Positions 43,459 to 55,454 of a stretch of 64,000 nt of DNA are shown here, piece after piece (position 1 is the first letter of the stretch; the number at the start of each line of letters is the position of its first letter). Where the stretch lies: NCBI RefSeq assembly GCF_027580225.2, contig NW_027395283.1, positions 6,824,501 through 6,888,500 on the forward strand, written 5' to 3'. Source of the DNA: Misgurnus anguillicaudatus. Taxonomy: Eukaryota > Chordata > Actinopteri > Cypriniformes > Cobitidae. A program made the position numbers and the translations under genes. Under the pieces are notes generated by a model. The model had not been told where the DNA came from. It ran no database searches and saw only the letters and a list, made by a program, of their open reading frames with translations.

Positions 43459-44536
43459 TCAGGGTTCCTGGGGGGTCTTAAAAAGTCTTAAAAGGTCTAA
43501 AATTCAGAAAGTTAAATTTAAGGCCATAAAAAGTCTTAAAAAACGGACAGATTTTCATCCTAGGTCTTACATTGAATTAACCCAAGTCTTAAATTTCTTA
43601 CCTCCGTTTATTTCCGAAAAGCGTTGTCTGCAAAAAAATAAAATAGTAATTTCAAATGCTATAGAACTAATCAGTGAGGAAAAAAGTGTTTGATGGGCGG
43701 GCCTCTAAAAGGAAAAGTTCTGCACTTCGCACGTCACTAAATCACACTTCAATCCAGTTTTTAATCATTATTTTTTAAAGAGGATACAAATGTAGGCTAT
43801 TATAATCCACGCAATTCATGCCATAAGCTGTATTTCATGTGTTGTGATCTGACTGTATACTGTAGCTTTGGCGAGAAACAAACCTTAAATGCAGTTTTAT
43901 TAAAGCAAAAAATCTTTTCTGTGTTAATTTAACCAACTAGCCCGTGGTTTACCTGAGCATTTGCCAGATTCTGAAACAGAGGACCCAGAAGTGAAAAAAT
44001 CAACACTGCTTTATTGAAAATTAAATTAAACAGTCAGGCCGTCGAGTCCCGAGCCACCAACAACTAGTCAAATTTAGTGTTACACAGTTTTCACTTAGGA
44101 AGCTTTTGTTTACCTCACTGCTCCTAAATGCGACCTCTGGAGGCTACAGCCTTCGGATTTAGAATCGGCCTTGTTAGCAACACACAACAAACCACGAACA
44201 GCCTTTTAATGGTAAATTTCATTTTCATTTAATTATTGTGTAATTAGAAAGGCGAATAAATGGGATGACGGTATAGTGCATATTTATGCATAATGTATGG
44301 GTGGAGAAAGTGTAAAACATGTTAACAAGGCACATATCAGCAGCTGACCATACTGATTGCCCCATATTAGTGGATTTTATTTGTCAAAAAAAAAATTTGA
44401 TATAATAAAAATATCATGTTTTGAGATTTTCTAAGATCATTGTGTCGCGTTGGTCTTAAATTTCACTTATAATGGTCTTAAAAAGGTCTTAAAAAGTCTT
44501 AAATTTGACTTGGTGAAACCTGCAGCAACCCTGGAC
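43459..44536 (+). repeat. Interspersed repeat, copy B (more complete)
   Basis: Begins CAGGGTTCCTGGGGGGTC and ends GCTGCAGG-type sequence reading GCAACCCTG. Both ends contain multiple 'gtcttaaaaagtctta' words in inverse orientation. Copy A at 37601-38678 shares most of the interior. No matching target duplication was found. Confidence 0.75.
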
Positions 44537-45038
44537 AAGTATTGTTCAAAATTCAAAGACAACAATTATAAAATGTTTTGGTCCACTTTAAATGTTGAAT
44601 GGTGAATTTTAATTTAATCTCAGTAATGTATTTGATAACTGAAGCTGATTTTATTCAACATTCATCACAACACTTTAACTCTTACTAAAAATCACAAATA
44701 TAAAACATTAAAATTGAATTATGATGAAAAAAAAATTAAAAAACAAAATCATTCAGAAATAAAAACATAAATGAAAATGTTGTGATGTCTGATGAGAGAA
44801 ATCTGATTTTATTACTGTATAAAAATAAATAAATCACACAGTTAATATAAACATAAACTGATGAAGTTCATTTCCTTGTAAATCTCACTGATGTGTTTCA
44901 GTAAAACACAAACACACATAAATGAAACTAAAATGAAAATGTTCATAAACACTAAATGATGACAGGAAGAGAAACAAATTCAACTCACTGTAGATTTGAT
45001 CTGTGTGTGAACAAACTGTGTGTCTCTCTTCTCTACAG
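44537..45038. other. Intron before LRR exon 2
   Basis: AT-rich with no exon or repeat recognised. It ends with a good polypyrimidine tract and acceptor (gtctctcttctctacag). Confidence 0.5.
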
Positions 45039-45212
45039 GTTGATGAAGTGTGATATCACAGATGAAGGTTGTGTTGCTCTGACTTCAGCTCTGAGATCAA
45101 ACCCATCACACCTGAGAGATCTGAATCTGTCTTATAATAAACTAAGAGATTCAGGAGTGAAGCTGATATCTGATGTACTGAAGAATCCTGACTGTAAACT
45201 GGAGATACTGAA
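45039..45212 (+). CDS. NLR LRR exon 2
   Basis: 174 bp between tctctacag and GTAAGA. It encodes LMKCDITDEGCVALTSALRS and then HLRDLNLSYNKLRDSGVKLI, two leucine-rich repeats very like those of the exon at 30421. Same phase as the other LRR exons (one base in, two bases out). It is open and has consensus splice sites. Its flanking intron does not match the duplicated block, so it is not part of that duplication. Confidence 0.9.
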
Positions 45213-45511
45213 GTAAGATCATCTCTCTGATAGTCAAACATGTACTGAGGTTTAGTTAAACATAAACTGAATGAAAAATAAACACACACTAAAATGTAAA
45301 GGATATATAAATCAATGAGAGGTCAGGGCCCGTATGTATAAAACATATTAAAACATTTACTGAAAGCAACTTTCAGTAAAGTGTAAGACTCATTCTTAAG
45401 TGCTGACATAAGTGCTGCAAACTGAGGACTACAATGATTTCAACCTAAAATGGCCGCCCTTAACCTCTGAAAGCCAGCAACGTTGTACAGTCACAGCAGC
45501 ATGTGACACCA

Positions 45512-46020
45512 TCAGTGATGCCGGTAAGTAACGCGTTGCTCTAATCTGACAATTATTTTTAGTAACGAGTAATCTAACGCGTTAATATTTCCAAACCAGT
45601 AATCAGATTAAAGTTACTTATCCAAGTCACTGTGCGTTACTATTTTTGAAATTTTCCTTAGTAAAATATATATTTTCTTGTATATTTCTTCTTGCGTCTC
45701 GGGAAGTGAAGTCAGATGTGCGACGAGTCACGTTTTCAGCACGAGGACAATTCAGGTCACGTTTAAACGACACAAACGTAAACAACGTACAATGGAGAGA
45801 GAAGAGAGATGCAGCTACAAAAACACTACGTCAAATAAAAAAAATAAAAACATTTGGAGTCGCGGCACGGCACAGACAGTCAAACTAAGAGCAAGTCCCA
45901 CCCGGTGGTGCGAAGCAGTGAGCAGGAGGTCATCCACTACCCAAACAACAAAAGCTGGACTTCAGTGCAAAACCAGTAAGTGTGGGAGAGTTGAAGAATG
46001 AAAGTAACAAAGCGATTTTC
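45512..46020. repeat. hAT-like fragment with 'taacgcgtta' words
   Basis: Starts near 'cagtgatgccggtaagtaac' and is rich in 'acgcgtta' and 'gtaatcagatta' words, a style I recall from a widespread vertebrate hAT family. The open frames at 45646-46001 have no recognisable domain. The right end was not identified. Confidence 0.45.
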
Positions 46021-46926
46021 TCCGAGCCCTGATAACATCTCCATCTCACTATGACAGCATATTAGCACATAACCTCTGAAAGAGTTGACAAATATCACGT
46101 TATTTACTCACCGATTTCCACGTGTAGATCCAGAACTGTGTTTTAAACCAAGATAAGTAAATTCCAAAAGCGGTCTTTTTTTCTTATTACGTGTTGTGTT
46201 TCTCGTTTCATGTGTTACAATACTGATAAATCTACAAGTTATTTAGTATATAACATCCTGAAGACTTCTTAGTTTTTCAAAATAAAAGTATTTTGTGAGT
46301 AGATCCTGTCAGGTCAAAAGAAACACTTGTTAGTTTTGTCACGCTGCTAATACTGTGTATAATATGTTAAAACATTTATATTATTCTAATTTGATTTAAT
46401 TTCATTTTTATAGTGTTCAAACTATTGACATTTTTTTAGTCTCAGCAATTTAGGTTTGTACTGTTGGTTGCTTTTGAAACATTTGATAAAACTGAAATTT
46501 AAAATAAAAATGTAATTTAATTATTTTTTACAAAGATAAATGACAAAATAAGTTTGCAGTTACATATTAAAGAGGTCATAGTCATATATATTTAATAAAA
46601 ACAAGTGTAACACAAAAATCTATCATGTTTTGTTGTGTTACTTTTGACCCACCTGTGTGTTACTTTCGTCCCTGCTGTCAAGGTCAAAAGTAACAATTCA
46701 CTACTCTTGTTTAAAGTGAAATTATACAGAAGTTGTTTTACATTTGTTCAAAATTCCATTTATTCCAAATTCCATATTTAAACATTTTTAACTTTAATTA
46801 TTTCACTTAAACTGAAAAATTTAAGTTGAAAAACATTACATTTTAGGCATTATCAATACTTTGATCCAACTTTAACTTTTTACAGTGTATATTATTCAAA
46901 TTTATACTTGCATTTAAGTATATACC
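46021..46926. other. Non-coding stretch left of the gypsy element
   Basis: AT-rich, with 'gtcaaaagtaacac' and 'gttacttttgacc' in opposite orientations (near 46314, 46639 and 46681), so it may hold a small decayed inverted repeat. No gene. Confidence 0.4.
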
Positions 46927-47804
46927 TGTCATGATTTCGGTCTTACCAGTTTGTTGTGTTCCTGTTTCCCTGTGTGGTCATGTATGTCACTGATCCATTT
47001 GCGCGTCTTTCACAGGTGTTTTTGTTTGATGTGATTTCCTCACTGACGTCACCACCACCTGAAGCTTGTTTGATTCCCAATCGGCATTAGTATATATATA
47101 CTCGCTAGTTCCCCTCAGTCTTTGCGGGTCTGTCATTGAATGTACTAGAGGTGCTTCTGATGCATTTCGCCATCTTGTCCTGTCATGTTATGTTTTGTTC
47201 CCAGTTTGTTTCAAGTTTTAGTCTGTGTTATCTGCTGTCGCGTCATTGCAGACTTCCAGTCATCACTCAGTCTTCAGTTCTACAATCTGTCACCGCATGA
47301 ACTAGATCGTCTTCGCTGTGGAGAGATTGGATTACTTAGAGTCTCAGTTTATTGCTCATCTGCTGCACAGCTGAGTTGTCTCTCTATCACTGGACTGTTA
47401 CCACCATCACCAGAGCGAACTGAACTGTTAGTTGCGCTTTTAGCGCTGAGATTGTTTGCCATCACTAACGTTGTCTCTCCTCTATATTACAGCTCTGGAC
47501 TGTTGCAGATTGACGAGCTGTCCCTTTTGGTTTGTGCCGTGGTTCGTTCATTCGAGTAATTCCACGAAGATTTAATTCCCCTTTCCCTGTACTCCTGTGA
47601 CGCGGCACTCATGGGAGTGGCCTATGTGTCCCACCCCTTCGGGGTTCCCCTGTCTGCACTCTGTGCCTTGTATTGCCAGAGATCTTCTACGTGCTCTGTT
47701 TCCCAGCCCTGGATGCCCTTACGTGACTGGTGACTGAGAGACTTGTTGTGAAATTTTATTAAATTGACCTCTGCTTTGGAATCTGTTCTCCTGTGTTCCT
47801 TACA
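46927..47804 (+). repeat. Gypsy 5' LTR
   Basis: 878 bp, TG...CA bounded. A TATA box is at 47091-47100 (tatatatata), with a likely start near 47115. ATTAAA at 47758-47763 is a candidate polyadenylation signal. The first 545 bp match the 3' LTR, except for a 16-bp stretch (near 47420) present only here. I could not match a known primer-binding tRNA to the bases after 47804. Confidence 0.85.
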
Positions 47805-47820
47805 GAACGGACCCGCCAAC

Positions 47821-48290
47821 ATGGATTTCGCTGAGGCCGATTTAGTAAGATCAGCATTAGCACAGCAAGGCTCCTGGATGGGTCAACACACTGCCCTGTT
47901 AACTACCACCAATCAGGTGGTTGACGATCTCTCTGCTCAAGTCGCTGATCTCACTGCTCGTTTGGACCGTATGCAACGGGAACATTCAGCATCGTCACTC
48001 GAGAGAGAACCTCATGTCACTGATCCACCATCTTACAACGGAGATCCAGCCGCATACCAAGCCTTTCTATCTCAATGTTCCCCTATCTTTGCTCTACAAC
48101 CCCGCCGGTATGTTTCTGAACGTACTAAAGTGGCATATGTCATCACTCGTCTAGTCAGCAAAGCCCGGGACTGGGCCACCGCTGTTTGGGACTCTCATGA
48201 CCCTTGTTGTCACTCTTTCACGGAATTTAAGGATGAGATGGAGAGATTATTTGATCGATCGGCTCGTGGTGACTTTGTATCTCTGGTAAT
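47821..48290 (+). pseudogene. Gypsy gag, C-terminally deleted
   Basis: From ATG 47821 the frame reads MDFAEADLVRSALAQQGSWM, then a coiled segment (LSAQVADLTARLDRMQREH) and a capsid-like block ([58 protein letters not shown]). The rest of gag, including any zinc knuckle, is absent: at about 48290 the sequence jumps to the end of protease. The open frame continues to 48498 in a frame that is meaningless for the family. Confidence 0.85.
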
Positions 48291-48305
48291 CACCGTGAAA
48301 AGATT

Positions 48306-48890
48306 ATGCTGTACCTACTTCATGCAGCCTTGTCTCCCATCATTTTGGGGCATGGGTGGTTTGTACAGCATAATCCTCACGTGGATTGGCAGAGAGGTGT
48401 TATCTTGTCTTGGTCTCAGTCTTGTCATGTGTCTTGTTTGGGTCCCGCTGTTTCTGCTGTTGTGTCTTCTCCTCCGCAGGTACCGGCGGCCGATTTGACC
48501 GGAGTCCCGGCGGAATATGCCGACCTCAGCCAGGTCTTCAGTAAAGCCCGGGCCACCTCCCTGCCTCCTCATCGGTCATATGATTGTGCTATCGATCTCC
48601 TCCCAGGCACGATGCCGCCCAAAGGTTGACTTTATTCATTATCTGGTCCAGAGAGGGGGGCTATGGACAAATATATTAATGATGCCCTTCGTGCTGGTCT
48701 CATCCGACCCTCCACCTCGCCCGCAGGGGCGGGGTTTTTCTTTGTTAAGAAGAAGGACGGCTCTCTGCGTCCCTGTATTGATTACAGAGGATTAAATGAC
48801 GTTACTGTTAAGAATCGGTACCCTCTACCTTTAATGTCATCTGCTTTTAAGCTTTTACAGGGAGCCCAGGTCTTCACCAAGCTTGAAAAA
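48306..48890 (+). pseudogene. Gypsy protease end and start of RT
   Basis: One frame (48306-48629) gives [20 protein letters not shown], the end of the aspartic protease region, then the linker [15 protein letters not shown]. The active-site DSGA part is deleted. A frame change near 48625 leads to the RT start ([45 protein letters not shown]), where the LINE cuts in. The RT resumes at 51995. Confidence 0.85.
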
Positions 48891-48902
48891 AAAGTCTTCA
48901 AG

Positions 48903-50090
48903 ATGGCGGCGCGGGTGACTGCAGCGGCTTTGCTCTTCCCTATGTGGTCGTGTTTATTCGTTTTGTGTTCATTTGGTTTGTTTATTTCTGTGTCTATGAA
49001 CACCCGGACATATAATCGACAGGAACTTTTAAAGATCGGGACATCGTATGGGGAATTACATGTAAGCAAAACTTACAGCTTTGAACACTTACCACCAGAG
49101 ATCGCGCGACCAGCGGGGAGTCGGTGGATTATTATCCCGGGAGACAAACGCAGGAGGCGGCGCAAAGAACGACGACAGAAGCGAGGTTGCAGAGCCGGGA
49201 TTAGGGTCCAGCTAAGGAGGGCACCACATAGGCCAGCGCTACCCAGCCTACTTATGTCCAACGCGAGATTGCTATGCAACAAGATGGATGAGCTGGCAAT
49301 GAGCATCGAGGCAAACAGATACGCTAAAGATTGCTCGTTGGTAGTGATCACTGAGACGTGGCTGCACTCTGGGATTCCGGATGAAGCCATTATGCTAGCC
49401 GGCCGTACAGCACACTGGGCTGATAGAACTGCCAACTCCCGGAAGAGCAAAGGAGGAGGACTCTGTATTTATTCTAACAACAGCTGGAGTTGCGATGCCA
49501 CAGTGACTGAAAGACACTGCTCACCAGACCTGGAGTTTGTCACTTTGAGATGCCGGCCCTTCTATCTGCCGCGTGAGTTTATGGTTGTCTTTATCACAGC
49601 TGTTTATATCCCACCTAGTGCTAATGCTAGTATAGCTATAGACATCTTGCAAACTAGTGTTAATACGCTGCAGTCTGACCACCCAGATGGGATTTTTATT
49701 GTGGCAGGGGACTTTAATCATGTTAACTTGCGTACTGCCCTTCCTAAATTGTACCAGCATGTCACATGTTCAACCAGAGGTGCTAAAACTCTGGACCACG
49801 TTTACAGTAATATCAGAGGGGCATACAAGGTCTCACCTCTACCCCATTTAGGGCAGTCTGACCATCTGACTCTCTTTCTCACACCAGCGTACAGAGCTGT
49901 GTTTAAAAGATCTGTGCACACAGTGAAATTAACAAAACTATGGCCTGCTACTGCAATTCCACAACTGCAAGACTGTTTTGAACGCACTGACTGGGCACTT
50001 TTCTCACAGCAGAGTCTTGAGGATTATACCTGTACTGTTCTACATTACATTAAGACCTGCATTGACAATTCACCTGTCTCTCAACAGTGA
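48903..50090 (+). pseudogene. LINE copy 2 ORF: N terminus and AP endonuclease
   Basis: ATG 48903 opens [20 protein letters not shown] (hydrophobic start), then a very basic stretch ([15 protein letters not shown]), then the endonuclease: [77 protein letters not shown] and LGQSDHLTL. All the catalytic-style motifs (N, E, D-x-N, SDH) are present. The frame ends at TGA 50088-50090 just before the linker to RT; sequence in other frames around it suggests a small frameshift. Confidence 0.88.
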
Positions 50091-51577
50091 CAATGTTATC
50101 AAAACAACAAACCTTGGATGAACAAGGAGGTCAAGTTGCTGCTGAAAAACCGTGATAAAGCCTTCAGGTCTAGGTATATGGAACTATATAGCATAGCCAG
50201 ATCCAACCTAAAGACAGGTATTAAGGAAGCAAAAGCGGCCTACAGGAGGAAGGTAGAGGGGCACTTTAACGAGGGGGATCCTAGGCGTGTTTGGCAGGGA
50301 ATCCAACGCCTCACAAACTTTAAGGTTTCAAAAGACCCAAGCCCGAGTACCAGCAGCAATCTGGCAGAGGAGCTTAATCTTTTCTTTGCGCGCTTTGAGG
50401 TGAATGAGACGAGGACTGAGTCAACACTGACCACACCAACAACAGTCCTGCCCACAGATGCCCTGACACTCTGTTAGAGTGCAGAAGAGATCAGGAGGGC
50501 ATTCCTTGGTGTGAACCCCAGAAAGGCTGCTGGCCCTGATGGGATCCCTGGGAGAGTGCTGAGGGACTGCCCAGACCAACTGGCTGAGGTATTTACTTCC
50601 ATCTTTAACATTTCTCTGTCTACCTGTTCCATCCCCAAGTGCCTCAAATCTGCTATCATTGTGCCGATCCCCAAAACAACAGCTGTGAATAGTCTTAATA
50701 ACTATAGACCAGTGGCCCTCACTTCCACCATCATGAAGTGCTTTGAAAGACTGTTGCTACCTCACATAAAAGCTTCCCTCCCACCCACACTGGACCAACA
50801 ACAGTTTGCCTACAAAGCAAACAGGTCAACAGCGGATGCCATCAACACAGCCCTGCACTGTGTGCTGACCCATCTTGAACATCCTGGCACCTATGCAAGA
50901 CTGCTGTTTGTGGATTTTAGCTCCGCTTCAATTGCATCATCCCTGGAAGACTGGTGTCCAAGTTATATGGACTGGGCATCAGTACAAATATCTGCAGATG
51001 GATTTTTGACTTTCTTACAGATCGTCCCCAGTCAGTTCGTCTGGGTTCCCACCTTTCTTCTGTTCTCACACTCAGCACTGGAGCTCCCCAGGGTTGTGTG
51101 TTGAGTCCCTTACTCTACATCCTATACACTCACGACTGCACACCAGTTCATGAAAGTAACACCTTTATCAAGTTTGCGGATGATACCACTGTTATTGGAC
51201 TTATTCACAACAATGATGAGTTCGCCTACAGGGATGAAATCCAAAAACTTTCCACATGGTGTTTCAATAACAACCTGTCTCTCACCACCTCTAAGACCAA
51301 AGAGGTGATGGTAGACTTTCGCAGGAAGAGAACTGACCCTGTATCTGTTAACATTAATGGAGACACTGTGGAGAGGGTTAAGGATTTTAAATTCCTAGGG
51401 ACATACATCTCAGAGGACATGACCTGGGCAACCAACATCACAGCCCTTGTGAAGACAGCTCAGCAGCGACTGTACTTTCTCAGGTCACTTAATAAAATTA
51501 ACCTCTCCCAGAAGTTGCTTTTATCATTCTACAACTGTTCTGTCCAAAGTATTATCACACATGATATTCTGGTGTAG
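50091..51577 (+). pseudogene. LINE copy 2 ORF: linker and reverse transcriptase, broken
   Basis: NKEVKLLLKNRDKAFRSRY and the following linker run to TAG 50475-50477. RT resumes in the same frame with [55 protein letters not shown] and [10 protein letters not shown] one-base loss near 50927 shifts the frame; the next frame gives [25 protein letters not shown] and [11 protein letters not shown] (the active site FADD). It ends at a TAG near 51575. A C-terminal piece (51641-51832) follows. At least three lesions. Confidence 0.88.
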
Positions 51578-51994
51578 TTTAGCAGCTGCACCACCGCTGA
51601 CAAAAAGGCACTGGACAGAATCAGGAAATCAGCACAAAACATGATCCAAATACAGCTTCCATCACTCACTGACATATATCACACCAGATGCCTGCAGCGG
51701 GCAAAAAACATAATCCGGGACTGTTTCCATCCAGGTCACTACCACTTTACTTTGTTGCCTTCTGGAAGGCGTTACAGATCCTTCAAGGGTCGTACTTCTA
51801 GACTTTTGAATAGTTCTACCCAAAGGCTATAAAATACCTGAACTCACAACTTCTTTTGATGTTATAATTTCTTATAATGCACTTATTTATGTATTAGTGT
51901 TGTCTTGTCACTTTATATGTTACCACTATGGGGAAGTGTAAACTAAAATTTCGTTGCTATATGCAATGACAATAAAGGCAATCAATCAAATCAA

Positions 51995-54362
51995 ATTTGC
52001 GCAATGCTTATCATCTGGTACGCATAAGAGAGGGGGATGAATGGAAGACGGCGTTTAACACCCCTACTGGACATTTTGAGTACTGCGTTCTGGCTTTCGG
52101 GCTTTGTAACGCTCCGTCTGTCTTCCAGGCTCTGGTTAATGACGTGTTGAGAGACATGATTGATAAGTTTGTCTTTGTGTATTTGGATGATATACTAATC
52201 TCTTCTCCCTCTATGCAGGAACACACTCAACACGTACGCAGAGTTCTTAGACGTCTCTTAGAGAACCAGCTGTATGTTAAGGCAGAGAAGTGCGAGTTCC
52301 ACCAGAAGTCGGTTTCGTTCCTCGGTTTTGTCATAGCAGCTGGTGAGATACGTCCTAATCCAGCCAAGGTCAAGGCAGTCGCTGAATGGCCCGTCCCCGC
52401 ATCCCGTAAGGAGCTATTAAGGTTTCTGGGTTTCGCCAACTTACGGCGCTCACCTCAACTAAGACGAGGTTTGCTTGGAATAAAGCAGCTCAGGAAGCCT
52501 TTGATAATTTAAAGCTCCGGTTTATCTCTGCTCCTGTTCTCTCTATTCCAGATCCGGCTGCCCAATTTATTGTTGAGGTTGACGCTTCTGATGTCAGGGT
52601 CGGCGCTGTCTTATCTCAGAGGTCTTCTAAGGATGGCAAGGTGCATCCATGCGCCTATTTCTCACATAAGCTTAACCCAGCGGAACGAAATTACGACATA
52701 GGTAATCGGGAAATGCTGGCGGTCAAGTTGGCTTTGGAGGAATGGCGTCACTGGTTAGAGGGGACCTCAGAGCCTTTCCTGGTCTGGACGGATCATAAGA
52801 ATTTAGAGTATATCCGTTCAGCCAGGAGATTAACATCTCGCCAGGCCCGCTGGGCACTCTTCTTTGACCGGTTTAACTTTACCCTCTCGTACCGGCCTGG
52901 TTCCAAGAATATAAAGCCCGATGCTCTATCCGGTGTGTTCGAGGGTCCTCAACCCACCAGAGACGAAACCATCCTCCCGGAGGGGCAGGTGGTGGGTTCA
53001 CTGCGTTGGGGAATCGAACAGAGAGTGGAGCAGGCTGGTCGAGAGGGTGAAGTGCCAGTTGAGTGTCCGGCGGGGCGGTTATGGGTTCCGGACGCGTTAC
53101 GCTCTGAGGTTATCCGGTGGTGTCATGAATCCAAGTTATTTTGTCATCCAGGAATTCGGAGAACATTGGCTGCCGTCCGCCAACGTTTCTGGTGGCCCTC
53201 AATGGGTCCTGATGTCAGACAGTTTGTGTTAGCCTGTCAAGTTTGTGCCCGCAGAAAGACGTCCCATCAGATGCCCCTTGGTCGTCTTATGCCTCTTCCT
53301 GTCCCATCTCGTCCCTGGTCTCATATTGCCATTGATTTAGTTACCAACTTACCCAGTTCTGAAGGTAACACTGTAGTGTTAACAGTAGTTGACCGTTTTT
53401 CCAAAGTGGTTCATTTTATTCCTTTGCCCAAACTTCCGTCTGCCAAAGAAACTGCTAGTGCCATGATCAAACACGTCTTCCGCTTACATGGTCTGCCTAC
53501 AGACGTGGTTTCTGATAGGGGTCTCCAATTTATTTCCCGTTTCTGGCAGGAGTTCTGTAGACAGATTGGTTGTACTGCCAGCCTGTCTTCAGGCTATCAC
53601 CCCCAGACCAATGGACAATGTGAACGGGCTAATCAGGATCTAGGTAGAGCGCTCCGCTGTCTGACATCCCAATATCCGAGTTCCTGGTGCCAACAGTTAC
53701 CCTGGGTAGAGTATGCGCCCAACTCCCTTCCGACGGCTTCCCTTGACATGTCCCCGTTTGAGGCATCCATGGGGTTCCAGCCTCCATTATTTCCCTCTCA
53801 AGAGCCCGATGCGGCGGTAGCCTTTGTCCAACGTTGCAAACGCACCTGGAGAAGGGCTAGAAATCTCCTCCTAAAAGCTTCAGGACGAACCAAGGTCGCG
53901 GCTGACCTTCACGGCCGACCAGCCCCTCGATTTATTTGTGGGCAGAAAGTATGGCTTTCGTCCAAGGATTTGCCTCTCCGGGAGCCCTCTCGTAAGCTGG
54001 CACCCCGTTTCCTTGGGCCATTCACTATTGTTAAGGTCATTAACCCGGTGACAGTTAAGCTCAGATTGCCACCAACTCTCGGTCGGGTCCATCCGGTTTT
54101 CCATGTTTCTAAGTTAAAAACGGTATTTTTCTCTGCTCTTAATCCTGTCCCGTCTGCTCCCGCCCCTCCCGCCCCTCGTCTTATTGATGGTATCCCGGCG
54201 TATACTGTTAAGTCCATTTTAGATGTGCGCCGCCGGGGTAGAGGCTTTCAGTATCTGGTGGACTGGGAGGGCTATGGTCCGGAGGAGAGGTCTTGGGTAC
54301 CGGCCCGGGACATCCTGGATCCTGGCTTGGTAAGGGAGTTCCGTCGGCCGTGGGGGGGGTAA
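51995..54362 (+). pseudogene. Gypsy pol: RT second part, RNase H, integrase, chromodomain
   Basis: RT continues with [18 protein letters not shown] and [10 protein letters not shown] (active site). A small deletion near 52440 changes frame. RNase H then has [14 protein letters not shown], and from the open frame at 52641: [32 protein letters not shown] and DALS. Integrase (residues of the 573-codon frame): HHCC zinc site H162, H169, C199, C202; catalytic D232 (IDLVTNLP), D292 (VVSDRGLQF), E328 (TNGQCERAN). GPF-type C-terminal motif ([12 protein letters not shown]), then a chromodomain ([20 protein letters not shown] ... [13 protein letters not shown]). The integrase part is open to its stop. 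Confidence 0.92.
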
Positions 54363-54892
54363 TGTCATGATTTCGGTCTTACTGGTTTGTTGTGTTCCTG
54401 TTTCCCTGTGTTGTCATGTATGTCACTGATCCATTTGCGTGTCTTTCACAGGTGTTTTTGTTTGATGTGATTTCCTCACTGACGTCACCACCACCTGAAG
54501 CTTGTTTGATTACCAATCGGCATTAGTATATATATACTCGCTAGTTCCCCTCAGTCTTTGCGGGTCTGTCATTGAATGTACTAGAGGTGCTTCTGATGCA
54601 TTTCGCCATCTTGTCCTGTCATGTTATGTTTTGTTCCCAGTTTGTTTCAAGTATTAGTCTGTGTTATCTGCTGTCGCGTCATTGCAGACTTCCAGTCATC
54701 ACTCAGTCTTCAGTTCTACAATCTGTCACCGCATGAACTAGATTGTCTTCGCTGTGGAGAGATTGGATTACTTCGAGTCTCAGTTTATTGCTCATCTGCT
54801 GCACAGCTGAGTTGTCTCTCTATCACTGGACTGTTACCACCATCACCAGAGCGAACTTTTAGCGCTGAGATTGTTTGCCATCACTAATGTTA
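54363..54892 (+). repeat. Gypsy 3' LTR, truncated
   Basis: Matches 46927-47475 with a 16-bp gap and few substitutions, including the TATA box (54527-54536). It stops near 'gccatcactaa', so the distal ~330 bp of the 5' LTR, with its ATTAAA, is missing. Confidence 0.88.
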
Positions 54893-55168
54893 TTAATTCT
54901 TATCTACTGTCTATAAACTACTAACATGTATTTATTGTACATTTTCTGCTCTGCAACAATGCAACAATGTTTTTTTAAGTGCTATAGAAATACATTTGAA
55001 TTAAAGTAATTCTAACACATTCTTTGTTGTAAAGTGAATGATCTCCGCCTCTCTGCTGCCCTCTTGTTACTCTTAACTAGGTTAAGAGACCTCTCCAGCT
55101 CTCTTAAATAATTTAGGAGCTGAGACCTAGTCTTAACACTTAGGAGGCCTTATAAATCAAACTTATTC
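54893..55168. other. Short non-coding stretch with a LINE/SINE-style tail
   Basis: 54970-55015 ('agtgctatagaaatacattt') resembles the 3' tail of fish LINE/SINE families. Nothing else recognised. Confidence 0.4.
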
Positions 55169-55454
55169 TTAAAGGAACAGTATGTAAGAAATTTATATAA
55201 ATTAATCATAAAATGGCCCTGATATGTCACTAGACATTAAGAAATCATTTTCATTTCAAATATTTATATCACTGACAACAGTGGTCTGACCAGGATATTG
55301 TCATTTAAAAAGTGGAGTTGCAGTCTTCAACTGATGTTTATGTTGTCATGTTGTGTATTGACCACCAGTTGTGTGATTGCAGTACCAGTTTTAGCTACAA
55401 GTTCTGTTAGTGCAATACCAGTTTTGGCCACAATCCTACATACTGTTCCTTTAA
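55169..55454. mobile_element. TTAA MITE, complete copy
   Basis: TTAA at 55169-55172 and 55451-55454. The tips are AGGAACAGTATGTA and its exact inverse TACATACTGTTCCT. The interior matches the clipped copy at 32176-32402. Non-coding. Confidence 0.9.

Larger units (their letters stand above)
48890..51995 (+). mobile_element. CR1/L2-type LINE, near full length, inside gypsy RT (copy 2)
   Basis: Starts 'aagtcttcaagatggcggcg' and ends with a short tail reading 'acaatgacaataaa'-like sequence, then 'ggcaatcaatcaaatcaaa'. It interrupts gypsy RT between FTKL and the RNAYHL block. It carries endonuclease, RT and C-terminal parts in order. The target duplication is not resolvable. 5' completeness is suggested by the GC-rich start with an ATG within 15 bp. 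Confidence 0.9.
46927..54892 (+). mobile_element. Ty3/gypsy chromodomain retrotransposon, defective, split by a LINE
   Basis: A 5' LTR (46927-47804, TGTCATG...TTACA), gag, a remnant of protease, RT, RNase H, integrase with a C-terminal chromodomain, and a shortened 3' LTR (54363-54892). Damage: a deletion joins gag to the end of protease (near 48290); a full-length L2-type LINE sits in RT (48890-51995); a small deletion shifts frame near 52440; the 3' LTR lacks about 330 bp of its end. The domain order and chromodomain place it with the chromoviruses. Confidence 0.93.

Noticed and set aside
47185..47559. Open frame in the gypsy 5' LTR (and its partner at 54621)
   Set aside because: LTR sequence; the reading frame is broken in the other LTR copy.
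48285..48498. Hydrophobic C-terminal tail of the gypsy gag frame, resembling a membrane segment
   Set aside because: It is out-of-frame reading of protease-region sequence after a deletion.
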